A stretch of DNA of 60,000 nt from positions 994,001-1,054,000 of the forward strand of contig OX442321.1 of the NCBI GenBank assembly GCA_949358305.1, written 5' to 3'. Source of the stretch: Strigamia acuminata. Taxonomy: Eukaryota; Arthropoda; Chilopoda; Geophilomorpha; Linotaeniidae. Made by a program: the position numbers and the translations under genes. Position 1 is the first letter of the stretch, and every line of letters starts with the position of its first letter. Positions 10,536-23,309 of this stretch are shown here, piece after piece. The notes beneath the pieces were generated by a model. The model worked only from the letters and a program-made list of their open reading frames with translations. It was not told where the DNA came from and searched no databases.

Positions 10536-13500
10536 AGCCTAAATCCCCATACAAGTACAATCGTGGACAAAAAAAATTGTTGCCTTTTCCCTGGATTGCT
10601 CGTTTCAATGTCCCACCGGAAAAGACGACAATTTTTTTGTCCTACTTGGAGCGTTCTACTCCATCGAACAAAGGTCAAGAATTGATCAATGGAGTAGAAC
10701 ATAGAATAATATTTGTTCTTGATCTAAGATGATTTGGAAATATGGTGCTCACTCAAATAGGAATATTTGAGGTTACCACAATCAATGGAGTAGAATGCTC
10801 CGTTATTTGTATGACGCGTATGCGTACAGCATCCCCTATGAACGCGCTACTTTTACTTTATACTTATTTCTAATAAGTTTCACTTGAAAAACACTTTAAT
10901 TCTATTAATAAATAATGTACCGCTAGCAAATTAGAGTGGTGAAATACCGCAAGAAAAAAATCTCTCGCGCTTAACCTCTAGAAGCATCCGAAAGCAACAC
11001 TCCTTGAACTCTTTATTTACAATCTTATTACATTTCCCATCTTTAACTGCTGACATGAATATTGACCAACACCTTCCAGAACAATTTTTATGCGTCGGCC
11101 GGGCACGATAGAACGCTCCATTAGCACCTCAACCTATCCTTGCCGGTGATGTGTGTTACCACCTGATACAAGGTACCAAATGAAAAAAGAGAATGAGGAA
11201 AAGGTTTTTTCTTGGCAAGATCCTTATAAGAAACATGCTCGATGCTCTCCTTCGTCATTACAGTAATCTTCAGTTTGCGAATCCGTTTTCGCGTGAACAG
11301 TGCACGAGTTCTTCTGAATTCCATTCGCGGAACCAAGTCTTAATTGGAATGCCATCATTGTGGTTTGGAAATGAGAAGGGGAAAAAAATTTCCAACTTCT
11401 TTTTAGCTCGACTCAAATCACTGCCATCTTTTTGCTCGAGGAACCTCAGCACTCCACTACTGGCGTCTATTACCCACAATTCCATTCTTGATCAATTAAT
11501 AGAATCTTTTCTTTTCTTTCTTCTTTTGGGCGGTGCAATGAAAAGAATAGTGGTCGGTATAAAAAGAGAAAGGAAATGAACAGTGGTGAAGGTTTTAGAT
11601 GGGGAAAATGAATGAAAAAAAGAAAAAGAGAAAAAAAAAAAACAGGAAAAGAGAATTTTCTGATGAATTTAATGGCACGTGTGGAGTTTGGAACAGGTGT
11701 GTGAATCTGAATGAATTATATTTTGAATTTAAATTGAACTGTCATTGCTGCATTTGCAAAGGATTTTATTTTGATTTAATTCAAGTTTCAATGCGCAGTT
11801 GAAATTATGCTAAATTTAGGCCTAATCGCTCGTTGCACTTCTACGGGCAACACAAGTATATCAACATTAGATTGAGCAATCGGAAGTAAAAGATGAAAAA
11901 AAGGAGCATTTTAGAAACACAAAACAAGTTCCAAAGCAAGAAATACACCATCATAATTAGACCCCGGATATTTATGCAAAATAAAATTCGTTTTATGCGC
12001 ATAAAATATGCACCAAAAATTCCTTTTTATGCAAAATTAAAATTAAAATTAAAAAATTAAAAAATTAAAAAATTTATTCGAGTGAAATCAGGTGTTAAAT
12101 AACAACTTAATGCCATTTCAAAGTGTTCTTGACGTAAATGAATTATAATTAGTAATTACGATTCATTTTTTTCTATTTTTTTCATTTTTTTTATTTGTTT
12201 ATTTCTTAAAACTTTTTCCAAACACTAATTTAGTGATAATAAAAATAATTCCTACCCATTTATGCATTTATCCAGGCCTTAACCATTACAATAAATTCAA
12301 CAAAAGGATATATAATTAGAAAATCACACATTAAAACTTAGAAAACAGACAAAATATTAATTAAACCCAATCCAGCAACTTTGTAACAACTCTCGTTCCC
12401 ACTTTTCTCCTTTACCCAGGCTACTATTCAAGCCCAGGCCACTAAACAAAAAAAATTGAACTTTATCTGCCCATTTTTCCCCACACAAAACGACAAAACG
12501 CAAACATACAAATAAAGTGCCTAAATTACCACAAACATTTCGTTTTTAGTTCTAGTCAAACTATCATCATAAAAAAAATTCACTTAGGCTTTAACCTCCT
12601 TAAAAACAAGCGGGGCGGGGGTGTGCGGGGTGTGGGGGGTCGGGAATGAAACATGGGTCGAAAAGCGACATTTCAAACGAGTTTATATCGTGAAAATTGC
12701 GAGAGAAAAATAGAAAAAAAAGTCGCGTTGTCATGACAACACAGCCCAGCCACAAACTTAATCATTCATCTGGTCGACCTCAAATGCGCATGCGTGTGTA
12801 TCAAGTACCAACTTGTGATGGATGTGTCTTATCATGGCACGCGGCCAGAAATGGACGCGATGACCACTGGTCAATGGATCTCCCTATTGATTCCGCGTCT
12901 TCTGTACAGGGCGTGGTTCCTTACATGTGGGTGTCACGAATAAATTTTTTTTTCTTCTTTTTAATGAAAAAAAATAATTTTTTTTTCTTCCAATTTCAAT
13001 CCAAAATCAATATTTATTTATCCAAAGACGCAAATATGGCGGCCATTAAAGCAAAAAAAAAAAAAAAAAAAAAAACTAACAGCAAAACATGGCTTGAAAA
13101 CAAATCATTTTTATCGCTAATTTTTGGCTGCAGTTCAATAAAACGAGAAAAGGAGAAAAAAGAAAGGAAAAAAAACAAGTTGAACTGCTACTTAAGTTGA
13201 ATTGGCATCGCGGCTACATGGCATCTTTTGTTTTTATTCGCGCTCTAATTTTTTCATTAAAGGGAAAGTGCTGTGAATTGTAAAATATTTTACATTCATT
13301 CGCCCGAAGAGCAGCAATTGTTCTTCTTGATTCCACTTAATATACCGTGTATTGCTTCCAGATGCAATATCTCGCTTTTTACGACTTAGAAACACTACAG
13401 TGTTGTTTGGGGGAGGGAAGGAAATTGTCCCATATTAAACAAGGCGGGAAAGAATTGACAAGCATCAATTCCTAGTATTCTTTGCCGTCAATTGTTGCAG

Positions 13501-13729
13501 AATTTGTATTCTGCGCGTATAAATGTCAAGGTTTGTGCTGAATATTTATTGCAAAAACTGCAGATTTCTACTTGTTTATCGATGTTGAAAATTATTCTAC
13601 GTTGAAAAAAATCATCCTGAGTTTTCTGCACGATATTGTTGCAATTTTGCAGACTTCACCTTAGCAACAAAGATTTTGCAAGATATTGTTGAAATTTTGC
13701 AGAACAATCATAGGTAATCACAATTGGGT
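10536..13729. other. Long non-coding stretch
   Basis: AT-rich, with A/T runs near 11625, 12045 and 13053 and a G-rich patch at 12611-12645. Overlapping frames of 71-128 residues on both strands at 11121-11579 mutually conflict and lack a family signature. The 167-residue frame at 12697-13200 is built over poly-A and poly-T runs. I support no gene here. Confidence 0.5.
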
Positions 13730-13735
13730 AGATGT

Positions 13736-13995
13736 ACTCGAATCAACAATTATCTTGCAAAATATTGTTGCAGTTTTTTAAATTTCATCAAATCAACAAT
13801 TATCTTGCAAGATATTGTTGCAGTTTTTCAAATTTCATCAAATCAACAATTATCTTGCAAGATATTGTTGCAGTTTTTCAAATTTCATCAAATCAACAAT
13901 CATCTTGCAAGACATTGTTGCAGTTTTGCAAATTTCATCAAATCAACAATCATCTTGCAAGACATTGTTGCAGTTTTGCAAATTTCATCAAATAT
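13736..13995. repeat. 50-bp minisatellite with palindromic unit
   Basis: Five near-identical 50-bp units start at 13741, 13791, 13841, 13891 and 13941, each opening AATCAACAATTATCTTGCAA. Each unit contains the near-perfect palindrome CAACAATTATCTTGCAAGAT followed by ATTGTTG, centred on TTGCAA. Less regular copies of the palindrome half extend upstream to about 13625. All long frames here are artefacts of the repeat. Confidence 0.9.
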
Positions 13996-14268
13996 TTCTT
14001 GCCAATTCTTCAGATTCCTTCGTATCGACAAAATATTCTGCACAGCTTTGCAGAATTCTGCAAAAAAAATTAACATAGTCACTATGCCGCAATGTAGAAC
14101 TACAACCCGGCCTAGGTGGCGCTAGGAGTTGTTGTCGTCGTTTGTTGGTGTGTTTGCTACCAGTATTGGTCTGTGGTGAGAGTAGTAAGAAATGTGTCTG
14201 TGCGCATTGGGGTAAGCACGTTGTTGCTACAAATTTGATTCCCGATATTGTTTAAGCGCCATCTGTTG

Positions 14269-14563
14269 ATGGGAAACAAGAAATTTCATAAATGATGCGC
14301 TGAAGGCGCTGAAGCGATTATGACGATCATTCTGCCGAAGCGATTATCCCGTGACTTTCGTGGGCCAATCACATGAATAATCGCTTCAGCGTTTCAGTGC
14401 TTATTTATAATCACTGAAACCGGAAGTCACGTGACAGTAGTATAATCAATTGGACCTGTCACCACCTAGCGTGAGTCTTCAATAATACAGCAATTGTGAT
14501 TATTGGAATAATCACTTCAGCTCCTTCAGCGCATCATTTATGAAACCCCTTATTGTTTCCCAT
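14269..14563. mobile_element. IR-E copy 1 (MITE-like)
   Basis: The left end ATGGGAAACAAGAAATTTCA and the inverse of the right end (ATGGGAAACAATAAGGGGTT) align, and continue with TCATAAATGATGCGCTGAAG in both arms. The terminal repeat is therefore roughly 50 bp. The interior shares GATTA, GTGAC, GGCCAATCA and AATAATC blocks with the copy at 28631-29125. No coding capacity. It lies 5 bp from the next element (14569). Confidence 0.75.
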
Positions 14564-14568
14564 TGTAC

Positions 14569-15110
14569 CATTTACCATGTTTACATGTTACCAGTTATCT
14601 AGATAAGTAAAAATGCGAATTTTACTTATCTAGAAAACTGCATGCGTTTACAAAGAATCAGTTTTCCAAAAAATGTGACGTCATATGACGTTTTTAACTC
14701 TCTGTTAAACTTGCGCATTAATCATCCACAATGCACTGTGCACAAACAATATGTCTTCCCTCCAGCCTAGGAAAATATTGTTTTGTTTCGTTGGTGTTTC
14801 CCATGTAACAATGTTCATTCTAACATTGCGACCACTGTGCTCGCTCCATTTTGCCGCCATGTTTTTAAACAGTTGCATTACTGCGTTGTTGTGACGTCAG
14901 CTTATCTAGATAAGCAATGAGTGGGTGTTTACATTGCAAATGGCAATGCGCAAAACACCCAAAATCTACCTCAAACAAGTGGATTTTAGTTTTCCAGATA
15001 AGTTTGACTTTTCTGGAAAACTGATTTGTTTACATGATCAGTTTTCTAGAAAAGTAAAATTCGCATTTTCACTTATCTAGATAAGTGAGTACATGTAAAC
15101 ATGGTAAATG
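14569..15110. mobile_element. IR-F long-terminal-repeat foldback element
   Basis: Both ends carry TTTACCATGTTTACATGT, followed by TTATCTAGATAAGT and AATGCGAATTTTAC, in inverted orientation. The terminal inverted repeat is about 54 bp. Further inside, CAGTTTTCYARAAAA blocks repeat in both directions, so most of the element folds on itself. It has a CpG- and GTCAT-containing centre and no transposase. The end motif resembles those of IR-K and IR-L. Confidence 0.8.
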
Positions 15111-16499
15111 TGAGGTTTGCCAACAATTGAAGTTGGAACCAGTCACTATTTCCGTTGCTGGCGCTGGTTTACATTTCCGCCAAAAAGGACTCTCCTAAAA
15201 CAATATTTTTTGTAAAATTCCACCACAACAATCGCTTCTGCAACAAACAGTGAACCAAGCGATGCTACTATACAGTCCCCGAACAGGAACAAAGCACTAG
15301 ATCCATTTAAGCTTTCTTCTGGACCGATTGATGAACTCATCAGAGCACATGGAATTACAATGACAAAAATATCCCAATAATAATCCAGACATGACTAATA
15401 AACAGCCTTATCATTCCCTGCAAACGAAAAGATAAAGGAACACCACCCAATTCAATTGCGCAATGAGATTCCACGAGATTCCACGTGAATTTCCCTCAGG
15501 AATCGACCAAAACATAAAAAAACCCCAGAAATTACACTTTTTTTCTGATGAAAATTAAAAAATTATCGATTTCCCCCCAAATAAAAAAAAATAATTTGTA
15601 ATTACATGTTGGCACACCAGGTGACACCTGTCAAAACAGGTGAGCAAATCCCCGGGTTTAGTAAATTTATCTTATCTAATCCACCATCTATCTGTGTGTC
15701 CCAGATTCCGTTTTTTGCGCAGCCGGCATTTGCATGTTCCGCTGCAATTGCAATTAAAATAAATTGAAATAAATAAATAAATTAGTTCGTCTCGCCGCCA
15801 CCGATTTGGCGTCGGTGCGGCCACATTGGTCGCACGCAGACGCACAGATGGGCCGAGCAAGTTGAAAAATTCCCAATACTCCTCCATGTCGTCCAACAGC
15901 TCTATATTGGACGTGACGTGAAAAGCCTCGTTACAGCCAATTTGATTGACTCGTTATTCAATGTGGCGTTCATTCTAGCGAGGTGCATCTGATAATTGAG
16001 CGTTGCGAGACGCGTGGGAGGGACATGACACACAAGTAGAGGGCGGGATTGTAATTTGAAGCGGGATAGTGTATCACATTCTTGGAGAATGAGCTCACTT
16101 TGTCTCCAAAGGGTTGATCCGTTAATTCCCCAACTCGAAAATTAAATCCAGCGCTATGGCAACGTGCAACTAAACAAATAATTCCCAATAAATCAAATGG
16201 AGTTAAAAGATAAATTACCGATGCAAGGTCGTTGCAATTTATCAATGCCGAACAATTTGGCAGGAAATGTCGATAAGGCAATATTCAAAAGCAATCAAAA
16301 TTTTAAAACAACAGCAAAAAACAACAGTATTGATTATTTATTGATTATTTTCCAATTTAAGCACCTAGAATGTTTCGGACACACACCGCGGTTATAAAAC
16401 TTGCATTGTACCGTATAGTACATACATCGTGCGACTGCCAGTCAGTTTACCGATCTCAAATGGCAGTTTTAGGCAAATCTGGTCAAATCTGAGGTGTTA
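15111..16499. other. Non-coding stretch, nothing recognised
   Basis: Mixed AT-rich sequence. Frames at 15146, 15672 and 15970 (minus) have no recognisable motif. No repeat structure was identified. Confidence 0.45.
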
Positions 16500-16794
16500 T
16501 GCTGGGCGCACTCATACCGCGATTTCGCATCGCGTCACCCTGTGAATCGCGCGCAATGCTACACACACGTAGCTATTCCAGTTTCGCGATTTCAAGGAAA
16601 TGACGTCATTCCTTCATTTCACACAGTTTGCGGATTGGCTGCGACATGAATCGCGGGCGAAATGGTACTTGTCCCAAGTACTATTTTCAAAAGTACATTT
16701 CCAACCAACGCGAAGGAAATGACATCATCTGTGCATGCGCAATGGCAACGCGATTGTGCCGCGATGCGAAATCGCGGTATGTGTGCGCCCAGCA
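16500..16794. mobile_element. IR-A copy 1: PIF/Harbinger-like MITE, TTA duplication
   Basis: The left end is TGCTGGGCGCACTCATACCG plus CGATTTCGC and the right end is its inverse, giving a terminal repeat of about 30 bp. TTA is present on both sides (16497-16499 and 16795-16797). A 3-bp TWA duplication is characteristic of PIF/Harbinger insertions. The copy at 34420-34757 has the same ends with TAA duplications. Both contain an internal AAGTACTATTTT palindrome. The 'LGAHIPRFR' frames come from reading the terminal repeat. Confidence 0.85.
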
Positions 16795-16797
16795 TTA

Positions 16798-18458
16798 GCC
16801 TTCCTTGATGTCGATAAAACATGTATTTATTTCTGATTTTCGGAAAATATGCATTTATAGCCAATTTTGGTTTTTTATTGAAAATAATTCCTATGCATTT
16901 ATGCATTTATGCATTTATCCGGGCCTTAATGATTACTGATTTTTATTGACATAATTTGAGCCCGAGACAAAAGCCTAGCCCGCCTATCCCTGAAATCAGT
17001 GGTTTCCAATATTCCAATATTAGATATCTTTCGGAACTGTAGCAAATCCAAAAATAATTGAAGATATAAAGGAATAACAATTTTCATAATTCAAATATAT
17101 TATTATTATTATTTATTTCAACACTCCCATGGAGTAAAATACAAGTTAAAGATGCAAATTCAAAAGTAGTGATACGCTAGTTTACAATGTTGCGAAATTT
17201 AATTGTTGCGCAAAGTTTCTGTTCAGAAGAATGCAGCGAAGCGAATTGAGAATTTGGCAGAAAATTTCCAATTCACTTTTATCGAAACAATTCACGCGCG
17301 AAATATTGCGCCAACCGATTTTCCGCGCTTCGCCTGATTGTGAACAACAATTCGCAGCATTGTAAGCTAGCCTTGAAAAACTTTGGCAACCACTGCCGAT
17401 CTGACTTGGTTTTCCGCGTCTCCCAGTTCTCGGTGTAAATGCAAGACAAGAAGAAGTAGAAGGCAAAACACCAAAAACCATTATTCACCAGCTATCTCTT
17501 CAATACAAGAAAACTGATCTGTTTAATGTCAATTCACCTGGCCAACCGTTGCTAAGGGGAAAATATGGAAGGTGTGTGATGATCCGGTACTCGGTGGATC
17601 GTGTTAGTTAGTGAAAACCAACAAAGAAATAAATGTATTCTCTTTTGGGCACAAAGTGTTTTTGATGTTTTTACTCTTTGAAAGCAAGCAGCAACTGATA
17701 CAAACTTAATGTTTTGATTTAAAAGGAAAACTAGTATAACAAAAGAACAATACTATGGCACATAAAAATGACGTACATGACATAACACACTGTAACTAAA
17801 AATAAGCACTGCTCGGATAACATAAACTTAACACTATGATACTGTGACTAACAAATATTAAATAAAACATTATAAATGATAAGATGCAAATCTCACAGGT
17901 GCATGACGACATTTGCGATTGCATTCTTGCCACTATCGGCGTAAATCTATCAACTTACTTATACATATACTTACTTATACTTATACTTACTTACTTATAC
18001 TTATACAATTATCAACTTCTTGCGGGCCTTTAACAAACTTGTCCCACAGATGGCGGCTTGCACGGCCAAAATTCCCAGACAATCACTCCACTTGCCAAGT
18101 GTTGCATAACTTATTTAAAATTCTAATTACGAATAATAACTCGGCGAGTCCAAACACAAATCCACAAAAGAAAACAGCACATGTGAAAACAAAAACCCTT
18201 TGAGCTATCTCTCTCCCACAAGCTCAAACTCACATAACATCATAATAACGATTGAATTCATTCAAATCAAGGTTACATGTCTCATCAACAAGACCACCAT
18301 CAACTCAACAACTTAATTACAATCTGCTGCATAACTCCCCCAATTTACATCCACAAATTAAGTCTAGACGAAGAATCATTGAACCATCACATGACAATTC
18401 TTACGCAACAACATCATTACAATAAATTCCAACCGCCAAACCCCGAGTGACTCCGATC
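16798..18458. other. Non-coding stretch
   Basis: It contains a short TATTATTATT run at 17100 and the CTTATACTTA repeat listed separately. No supported gene. The minus-strand frames at 17182-17488 overlap one another and show no motif. Confidence 0.45.
17948..18006. repeat. Microsatellite-like CTTATACTTA repeat
   Basis: Irregular alternation of ACTTACTTATACTTATAC for about 60 bases. Confidence 0.85.
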
Positions 18459-19367
18459 TACGACGATCACTACAGGACTTCACATTCGCCATTTTTTTTT
18501 AAATCCAAGTTCTCCCGCATTGTTAAAACTTTTTGCCGGCAAACGGCAGACAAACGACATCCCGCATTTACATTTTTGGCCCACGTTATAACTATACTTC
18601 AATTTTATTTAACGTTTGTTTTAAAAATAATGCCTGACAATTATATATTGCATTTTTACATATTAGAGAGTTTACGAGATGCATTTTTTCCTTACAGTTA
18701 AAGACTATACGGTATAAAATTAGTGTAAGGTAAAAATGATAAATTACGTTTTTGCGGGCTGCACTTTTCCCTTATCACTACACTATTTCAGCCAACTACT
18801 GACAGTTAGTAATTTTGGGCCTAAAAATTTAATTTGGGGGCGTAAATGTGCAAATTTCTGCATAAATTCCATTATTATGCCTATAAAGTATGGTTTTGGG
18901 CCTAAAATTCAATTTTGGGCCTCACTTATCGTTCAATCTACATACCTATGACTGTGATGTGTTTGATCGGGACAACAAAATAATCGCCATTTGCAATGGG
19001 CGGAGCTAACAATATAGTGTTCTCAATTCTGATTGGCTGCGCTATATTTTAATTTAGTGTTGAAAACAATACACTAAAGATTTTTCCCTTACGATATGGC
19101 ACTAAAATAGTGTATCGTGGAGCAAAATAAGGGAAAAATGCATCCCGCAAACTCTCCATTAATTTTAAATCAAACGTTAAATAAAATTGAACTAATGATA
19201 TAAACATTGCGCGGAAAAGCCTGCCGGTGTACGGTGTGGCTCTAGCCGCGTTACAATAGTTATAACGTCCGCCAAAAATGTAAATGCAGGATGTCGGTTG
19301 TCCGCCATTTGCGTGCAAAATAACGTCATTTTGTGCAAGATGTGAACTCCTGTAGTTGATCGTCCTA
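18459..19367. mobile_element. IR-D inverted-repeat element, split by IR-B
   Basis: The left arm (GACGATCACTACAGGACTTC at 18462) and the inverse of the right arm (GGACGATCAACTACAGGAGT) align through GACATCC(C/T)GCATTTACAT, GTTATAACTAT and TTCAATTTTATTTAACGTTT, almost to the centre. The right arm has about 70 extra bases after GTTATAACTAT. IR-B (18665-19157) sits close to the palindrome centre. Fragments of the same arm occur at 34342, 37013 and 54623. No transposase frame is seen. Confidence 0.75.
18665..19157. mobile_element. IR-B copy 1, nested inside IR-D, ATT duplication
   Basis: The ends are AGAGAGTTTACGAGATGCAT and the inverse of ATGCATCCCGCAAACTCTCC. ATT flanks both sides (18662-18664 and 19158-19160). 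The interior, with ACTGACAGTTAGTAATTTTG and TTTTGGGCCTAAAA blocks, reappears inverted in the copy at 36217-36630. The 3-bp A/T-only duplication is seen in both copies. The superfamily is not assigned. Confidence 0.8.
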
Positions 19368-21348
19368 CAAACAATAAATCAAAAACCACAAACCTTTCAC
19401 TCAAACAATCATCCATGGTCAAACCCAAGATCACCACAAGAAAAGACGACCTTCCCCTCCCTTATCAGAGGTCACAAAATCCCAAGCAGCGTTCTGACAC
19501 TGTATAAACACCCCCACCAATGGACACGACGCGCCCCTGGACCTCTAGGGGCATGTAGGACACCCTAGCACCCCTTGAGAACTCATTCCTCTCATTTTCC
19601 TCGCTTTCTTGATTGAACTTTTCGTCGTCATGACAACAGACGTGCCTTTGGGAGTCGTGAGTGGGGTCCACCAAGTCCGATCGCCGTGTCCACGCTGCAT
19701 CTCAATGGCGAGTGCAGTGACCGCCACTAAACAAATTCGCGCCGCGTGTTTTTCACCTTTAATCACATTTTCAAAGCGCGTTTTATGAAGAGTGGCGTTC
19801 GTGGCACCGATGGGGACGGCCAAGTACATTCCCGTGTCCGTGCCCCATTAGGGGCTCCCCCCTCGCACATTGTCGATAGCCCCGCATCAATACTCATCAG
19901 TGGAGGTGCGATGGAATCCCGATGCCTAAAACATCCACCCGCGTCTGCACAGTCCCTTCCCTTCGCTCGGTTCCGTTATCGACCCAGTGCACGTGCAAAT
20001 AACTCGTTGCACGCCCCCGTCCCCGACGCTCTGCTGCTCGAATCAAAATGCAACCAAAACGAGCACGCAAAATGACTTTAAAACAACAAACAAAACGATG
20101 CTTTGATTTCTTTTTTTTCGTTTTGTTTTTTATTGTTTTTTACGAGCGAAAAACAAGATGGATTTCTTTTGCGATTTTTTTTGGGAGATCAAAGGGTTAA
20201 AAGAAGTTGGAATCCTATCAGGTTACAATCGGGTGTTTAGAAAAAAGAAAGGGGAAAAAGAACGTGGTATTATTTATTTTTTTGTCCCCACATCAATGGG
20301 TCAACAGAGAGAGTGAGTGCGTGATATTGAGTTTCTGATGGATGCACTGGCGTTGCTTAGCAGTGTTTTTGCGCGTGCGCGTTAATGGTAATTAAGTTTG
20401 GGCTATAGGGCCGAAATGTGTCGTTAGGTAGTTAATTTTCTGTGTCGTTTACTTGATAATAAGGTATAAATATAAAAATAGGCAATTTTCTGGTGTATAT
20501 TGTGGGTTTTAAGTAAAATTTAGGATTTTTTTTTTTGGGAAATCCCATTAAGTTTTATGCGTTAAAGGGAAAGTATGCGCGGAATTAAAAAGTTGTAAAC
20601 GGCACTAAACGCCACTTTATATTGGATTTCGGATACAGAATGAAGAGAAGTGCATTTTTTGTGTCTCGAAAGGATTTTTTCTTCTAAAAAATGCATTTAT
20701 TCGTCTACAAACTCCATTTTTTTGCGTGAACTGATCAATTTATTTTTTGTTGCATTTTTTCATTAAAATTCCTTTTTGCTAAAAAGATCAATTTCCAAAC
20801 CAAAAAATCTCTAGTATGAACACATAATTTTTTAAAAAACTTTTATCGAATTTATTCCCAAATACATCGTAATGTTTAAAAAAAAATTAATTTCAAAAAT
20901 CCCATAAAGAGAAAAAAACCCAAAAACTCGCATTTGTCAACACTTTCCCTTTAAGGAATCGGCCCACAGTAAATGTTATGCATGGAAACCGCGGGAAATA
21001 AATTATTAAAAAGTCATTATTGCCGAGAAAAAGAAAATGGTGAATAAATCAAGCTTTGGTGCAATAGTCATGGGCGCCTTCCTCTCCTCCGCAACGTCAA
21101 AAGAGTGATGGACGACATTGAAATACAAACTAGAGTTACTATGACAACTGTTTTGTGGCGCAAATTGTATTGCAGGGTCTCAAACAACATAGAGAAGGAT
21201 CCAGCAGTAGTAAATGTCACCCTTTCCCTGCCATCCAATTACAAGCTTCTTAGGAATTTGAGTCAACAAAGGATTATCCTCGTAAACAAACCCAGCTGGA
21301 CTTACTTTAGCATCCTGCTCTACGTCTCTGTGTAGCTAAGGTGAATTG
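19368..21348. other. Non-coding stretch with a GC-richer block at 19500-20060
   Basis: The block 19500-20060 is richer in G+C and CpG than its surroundings and has overlapping frames on both strands, none with a known motif or splice context. It could be a regulatory region or an unrecognised 5' exon. The rest (20080-21300) is AT-rich with A/T runs. Confidence 0.4.
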
Positions 21349-21394
21349 GGAGAGAGAGAGAGAAGTAATTCAAGTCGAGAGAGAGAGAGAGAGA
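21349..21394. repeat. GA microsatellite (interrupted)
   Basis: Two runs of GAGAGAGAGA separated by AGTAATTCAAGTC. Confidence 0.9.
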
Positions 21395-21529
21395 GTGTGC
21401 TACGTTTCAAGCATGCTTCAAACTCGAGGAGACACGGAGAGGAAGAATCATTATGTTTTGGCCGATATCAAACAACATTGACTAGAAAACAATGTCAAAA
21501 AACAAAACTGAACCCAATTTGTTGTAATT

Positions 21530-21990
21530 TATGTGTAAATAAACCCAACTTTTTGCAATTTAAGTGAAAATAAACACGATTCAATGCAATTTAAGCGTTA
21601 ATTTACCTGATTAAATTCAAATTTTAGTGCAAACAGACCAAATTGGTTGCAAATTTTGAGTAAACAAACCTAATTGAATGTATTTTAAGTGTAAATAAAA
21701 TTAATTAAATGCAGTTTTAATGTAAATTCAACTGATTAAATGCAGTTTTAGTGTAAATTCAGCGAATTAAATGCAATTTTAGTTTAAATTCAGCGAATTA
21801 AATGCAATTTTAGTGTAAATTCAGCGAATTAAATGCAATTTTAGTGTAAATTCAGCGAATTAAATGCATTTTTAGTGTAAATTCAGCGAATTAAATGCAA
21901 TTTTAGTTTAAATTCAGCGAATTAAATGCAATTTTAGTGTAAATTCAGCTTATTAAATGCAATTTTAGTGTAAATCAATTCACGTAAGTG
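21530..21990. repeat. 32-bp minisatellite with AATTC-AGC-GAATT unit
   Basis: The unit AAATGCAATTTTAGTGTAAA plus TTCAGCGAATT repeats about seven times with high identity from about 21720 to 21975. Diverged ancestors reach back to about 21530 (AATTTAAGTGTAAATAAAC). Each clean unit carries AATTC / GAATT around a 3-base loop. No coding potential. Confidence 0.9.
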
Positions 21991-22910
21991 TAAATAAACC
22001 CACTTGATCCAACTAAACGTAAATGCAATATCAGCCAGTGCACTTATTTATTTTGTGGCCATTTAACACAAAATGCAGACAGTCTTCATAAAATTTATCT
22101 GTTTTTTTTTCGTGTTTGTTGGTGTTACCACATTTATTTACGTAGGAAACGAGCAAAAGTGGTTTACTCGTGTTAACTCCTAATGGAAAACGAGGCGTCG
22201 CTCTGAAAATCGAATTAATTATTCATTTAGTCATGTAAATGGAGAGAATTCATTTTGCATGAGGAATGCGAGTGAGTAGATGAAACCGAACCGTCGTTTC
22301 ATTCCAATTTTACGTATAAATAGTTAATCGTCAGAAATTCTCCCCGAATTAACGCGTTGCGAGACGAACAAAGCGCAATTCTTCTCCCCGATATTTAATT
22401 ACAAACCCCAACTAACCGTCCGCCATTTTACCGCCCTCCACGAAACAAGGAAACGACAAACAATAAACATCACGATACAATACATTATCCCAGCACGCAG
22501 CCACGTGCAAATCGCGGCGCTTCGTTGCCAATGCCAACCTCCAGAAATGATCCTCATTTAAAAAAAAAAATAAAAATATTTTATTTAATTTCGAGAGCAT
22601 TTGGAGAGAGCGGCGTTGAGTTGACCGTCGTCTCGTTTCGTCTCGTTGTTATGCAGTAATTATCCAAGTTGGCCTGTGGTTGAGCAACTTTTCTCCATTT
22701 CAATGGTCGCTTCCAGGCCTAATTACCGCATATTTGTGTCAGCTAAGCCCCAAATTCATTTCGCTACTGGCAAACTTTCTGGCTGGTGACTGCATTTTTT
22801 AATTAATTTGCACATTGATTTCATCTGTTGCAAAACCTTGCCGTTTTTCTAATGGCTCGAAAACGGTTGGTGCCGCAACGCAAATACCACTTCGACCCAA
22901 ATACCACTTC
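21991..22910. other. Non-coding stretch, nothing recognised
   Basis: It includes CpG-containing sequence at 22300-22660 and an A-run at 22559-22580. No gene or repeat is supported. Confidence 0.45.
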
Positions 22911-23309
22911 AACTCAAAAGGGTGGCCTTCTCCCATTGGCCGAGCTGCATTACTCCTAACTCCAGTCTGTATTACTACCACTAGGAGAAGTAGTTTTTAT
23001 TTTTCTTTATTTTTTAGATTATTATGACCATTTAAATTGATATAATTTTAATTGTATTTTATTATAAAATATTATTTCCCTTTAGGAAATAAAGTTTTAT
23101 GCACTTATAAATGTTTGTTCTGTTTATTGGTTGCTTTGTCTGGAAAGCAAACAATTTTGCAATTTTGGCTGTTACCTAGGCAATCGATTACAATGTCTGT
23201 ACATTGTAATGCATTTCTAGTGTTTGGGTCTATATTTTTGGATTACTACACCAGTGATACGGCTCGGCCAATGGGAGAAGGCCACCCTTTTGAGTCGAAC
23301 AAGAGTATA
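22911..23309. mobile_element. IR-C copy a (MITE-like)
   Basis: AACTCAAAAGGGTGGCCTTC at the left matches the inverse of the right arm, followed in both by CCCATTGGCCGAGC. The right arm runs out to GAGTATA. The inner left side carries CTAACTCCAGTCTG and AGGAGAAGTAGTTTTTAT. The inner right side carries a CCAATGATAC-like block and TGTAATGCATTTCTAGTGTT. Both inner blocks are shared with the other IR-C copies. The outermost left arm has been replaced by ACCACTTC repeats. Confidence 0.75.

Noticed and set aside
11121-11579. Minus- and plus-strand frames up to 128 residues
   Set aside because: They overlap on both strands, have no splice signals that link them, and show no recognisable family. Two minus frames look mildly protein-like but evidence is insufficient.
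12697-13200. 167-residue plus-strand frame
   Set aside because: Contains long Phe and Lys runs from poly-T and poly-A tracts and no domain.
13724-14125. 133-residue and overlapping frames with repeated motifs
   Set aside because: They run over the 50-bp palindromic minisatellite in three frames at once.
16619-16906. Shared 'LGAHIPRFR' peptide at 16.7 and 34.5 kb
   Set aside because: It is the translation of the IR-A terminal repeat, not a conserved protein.
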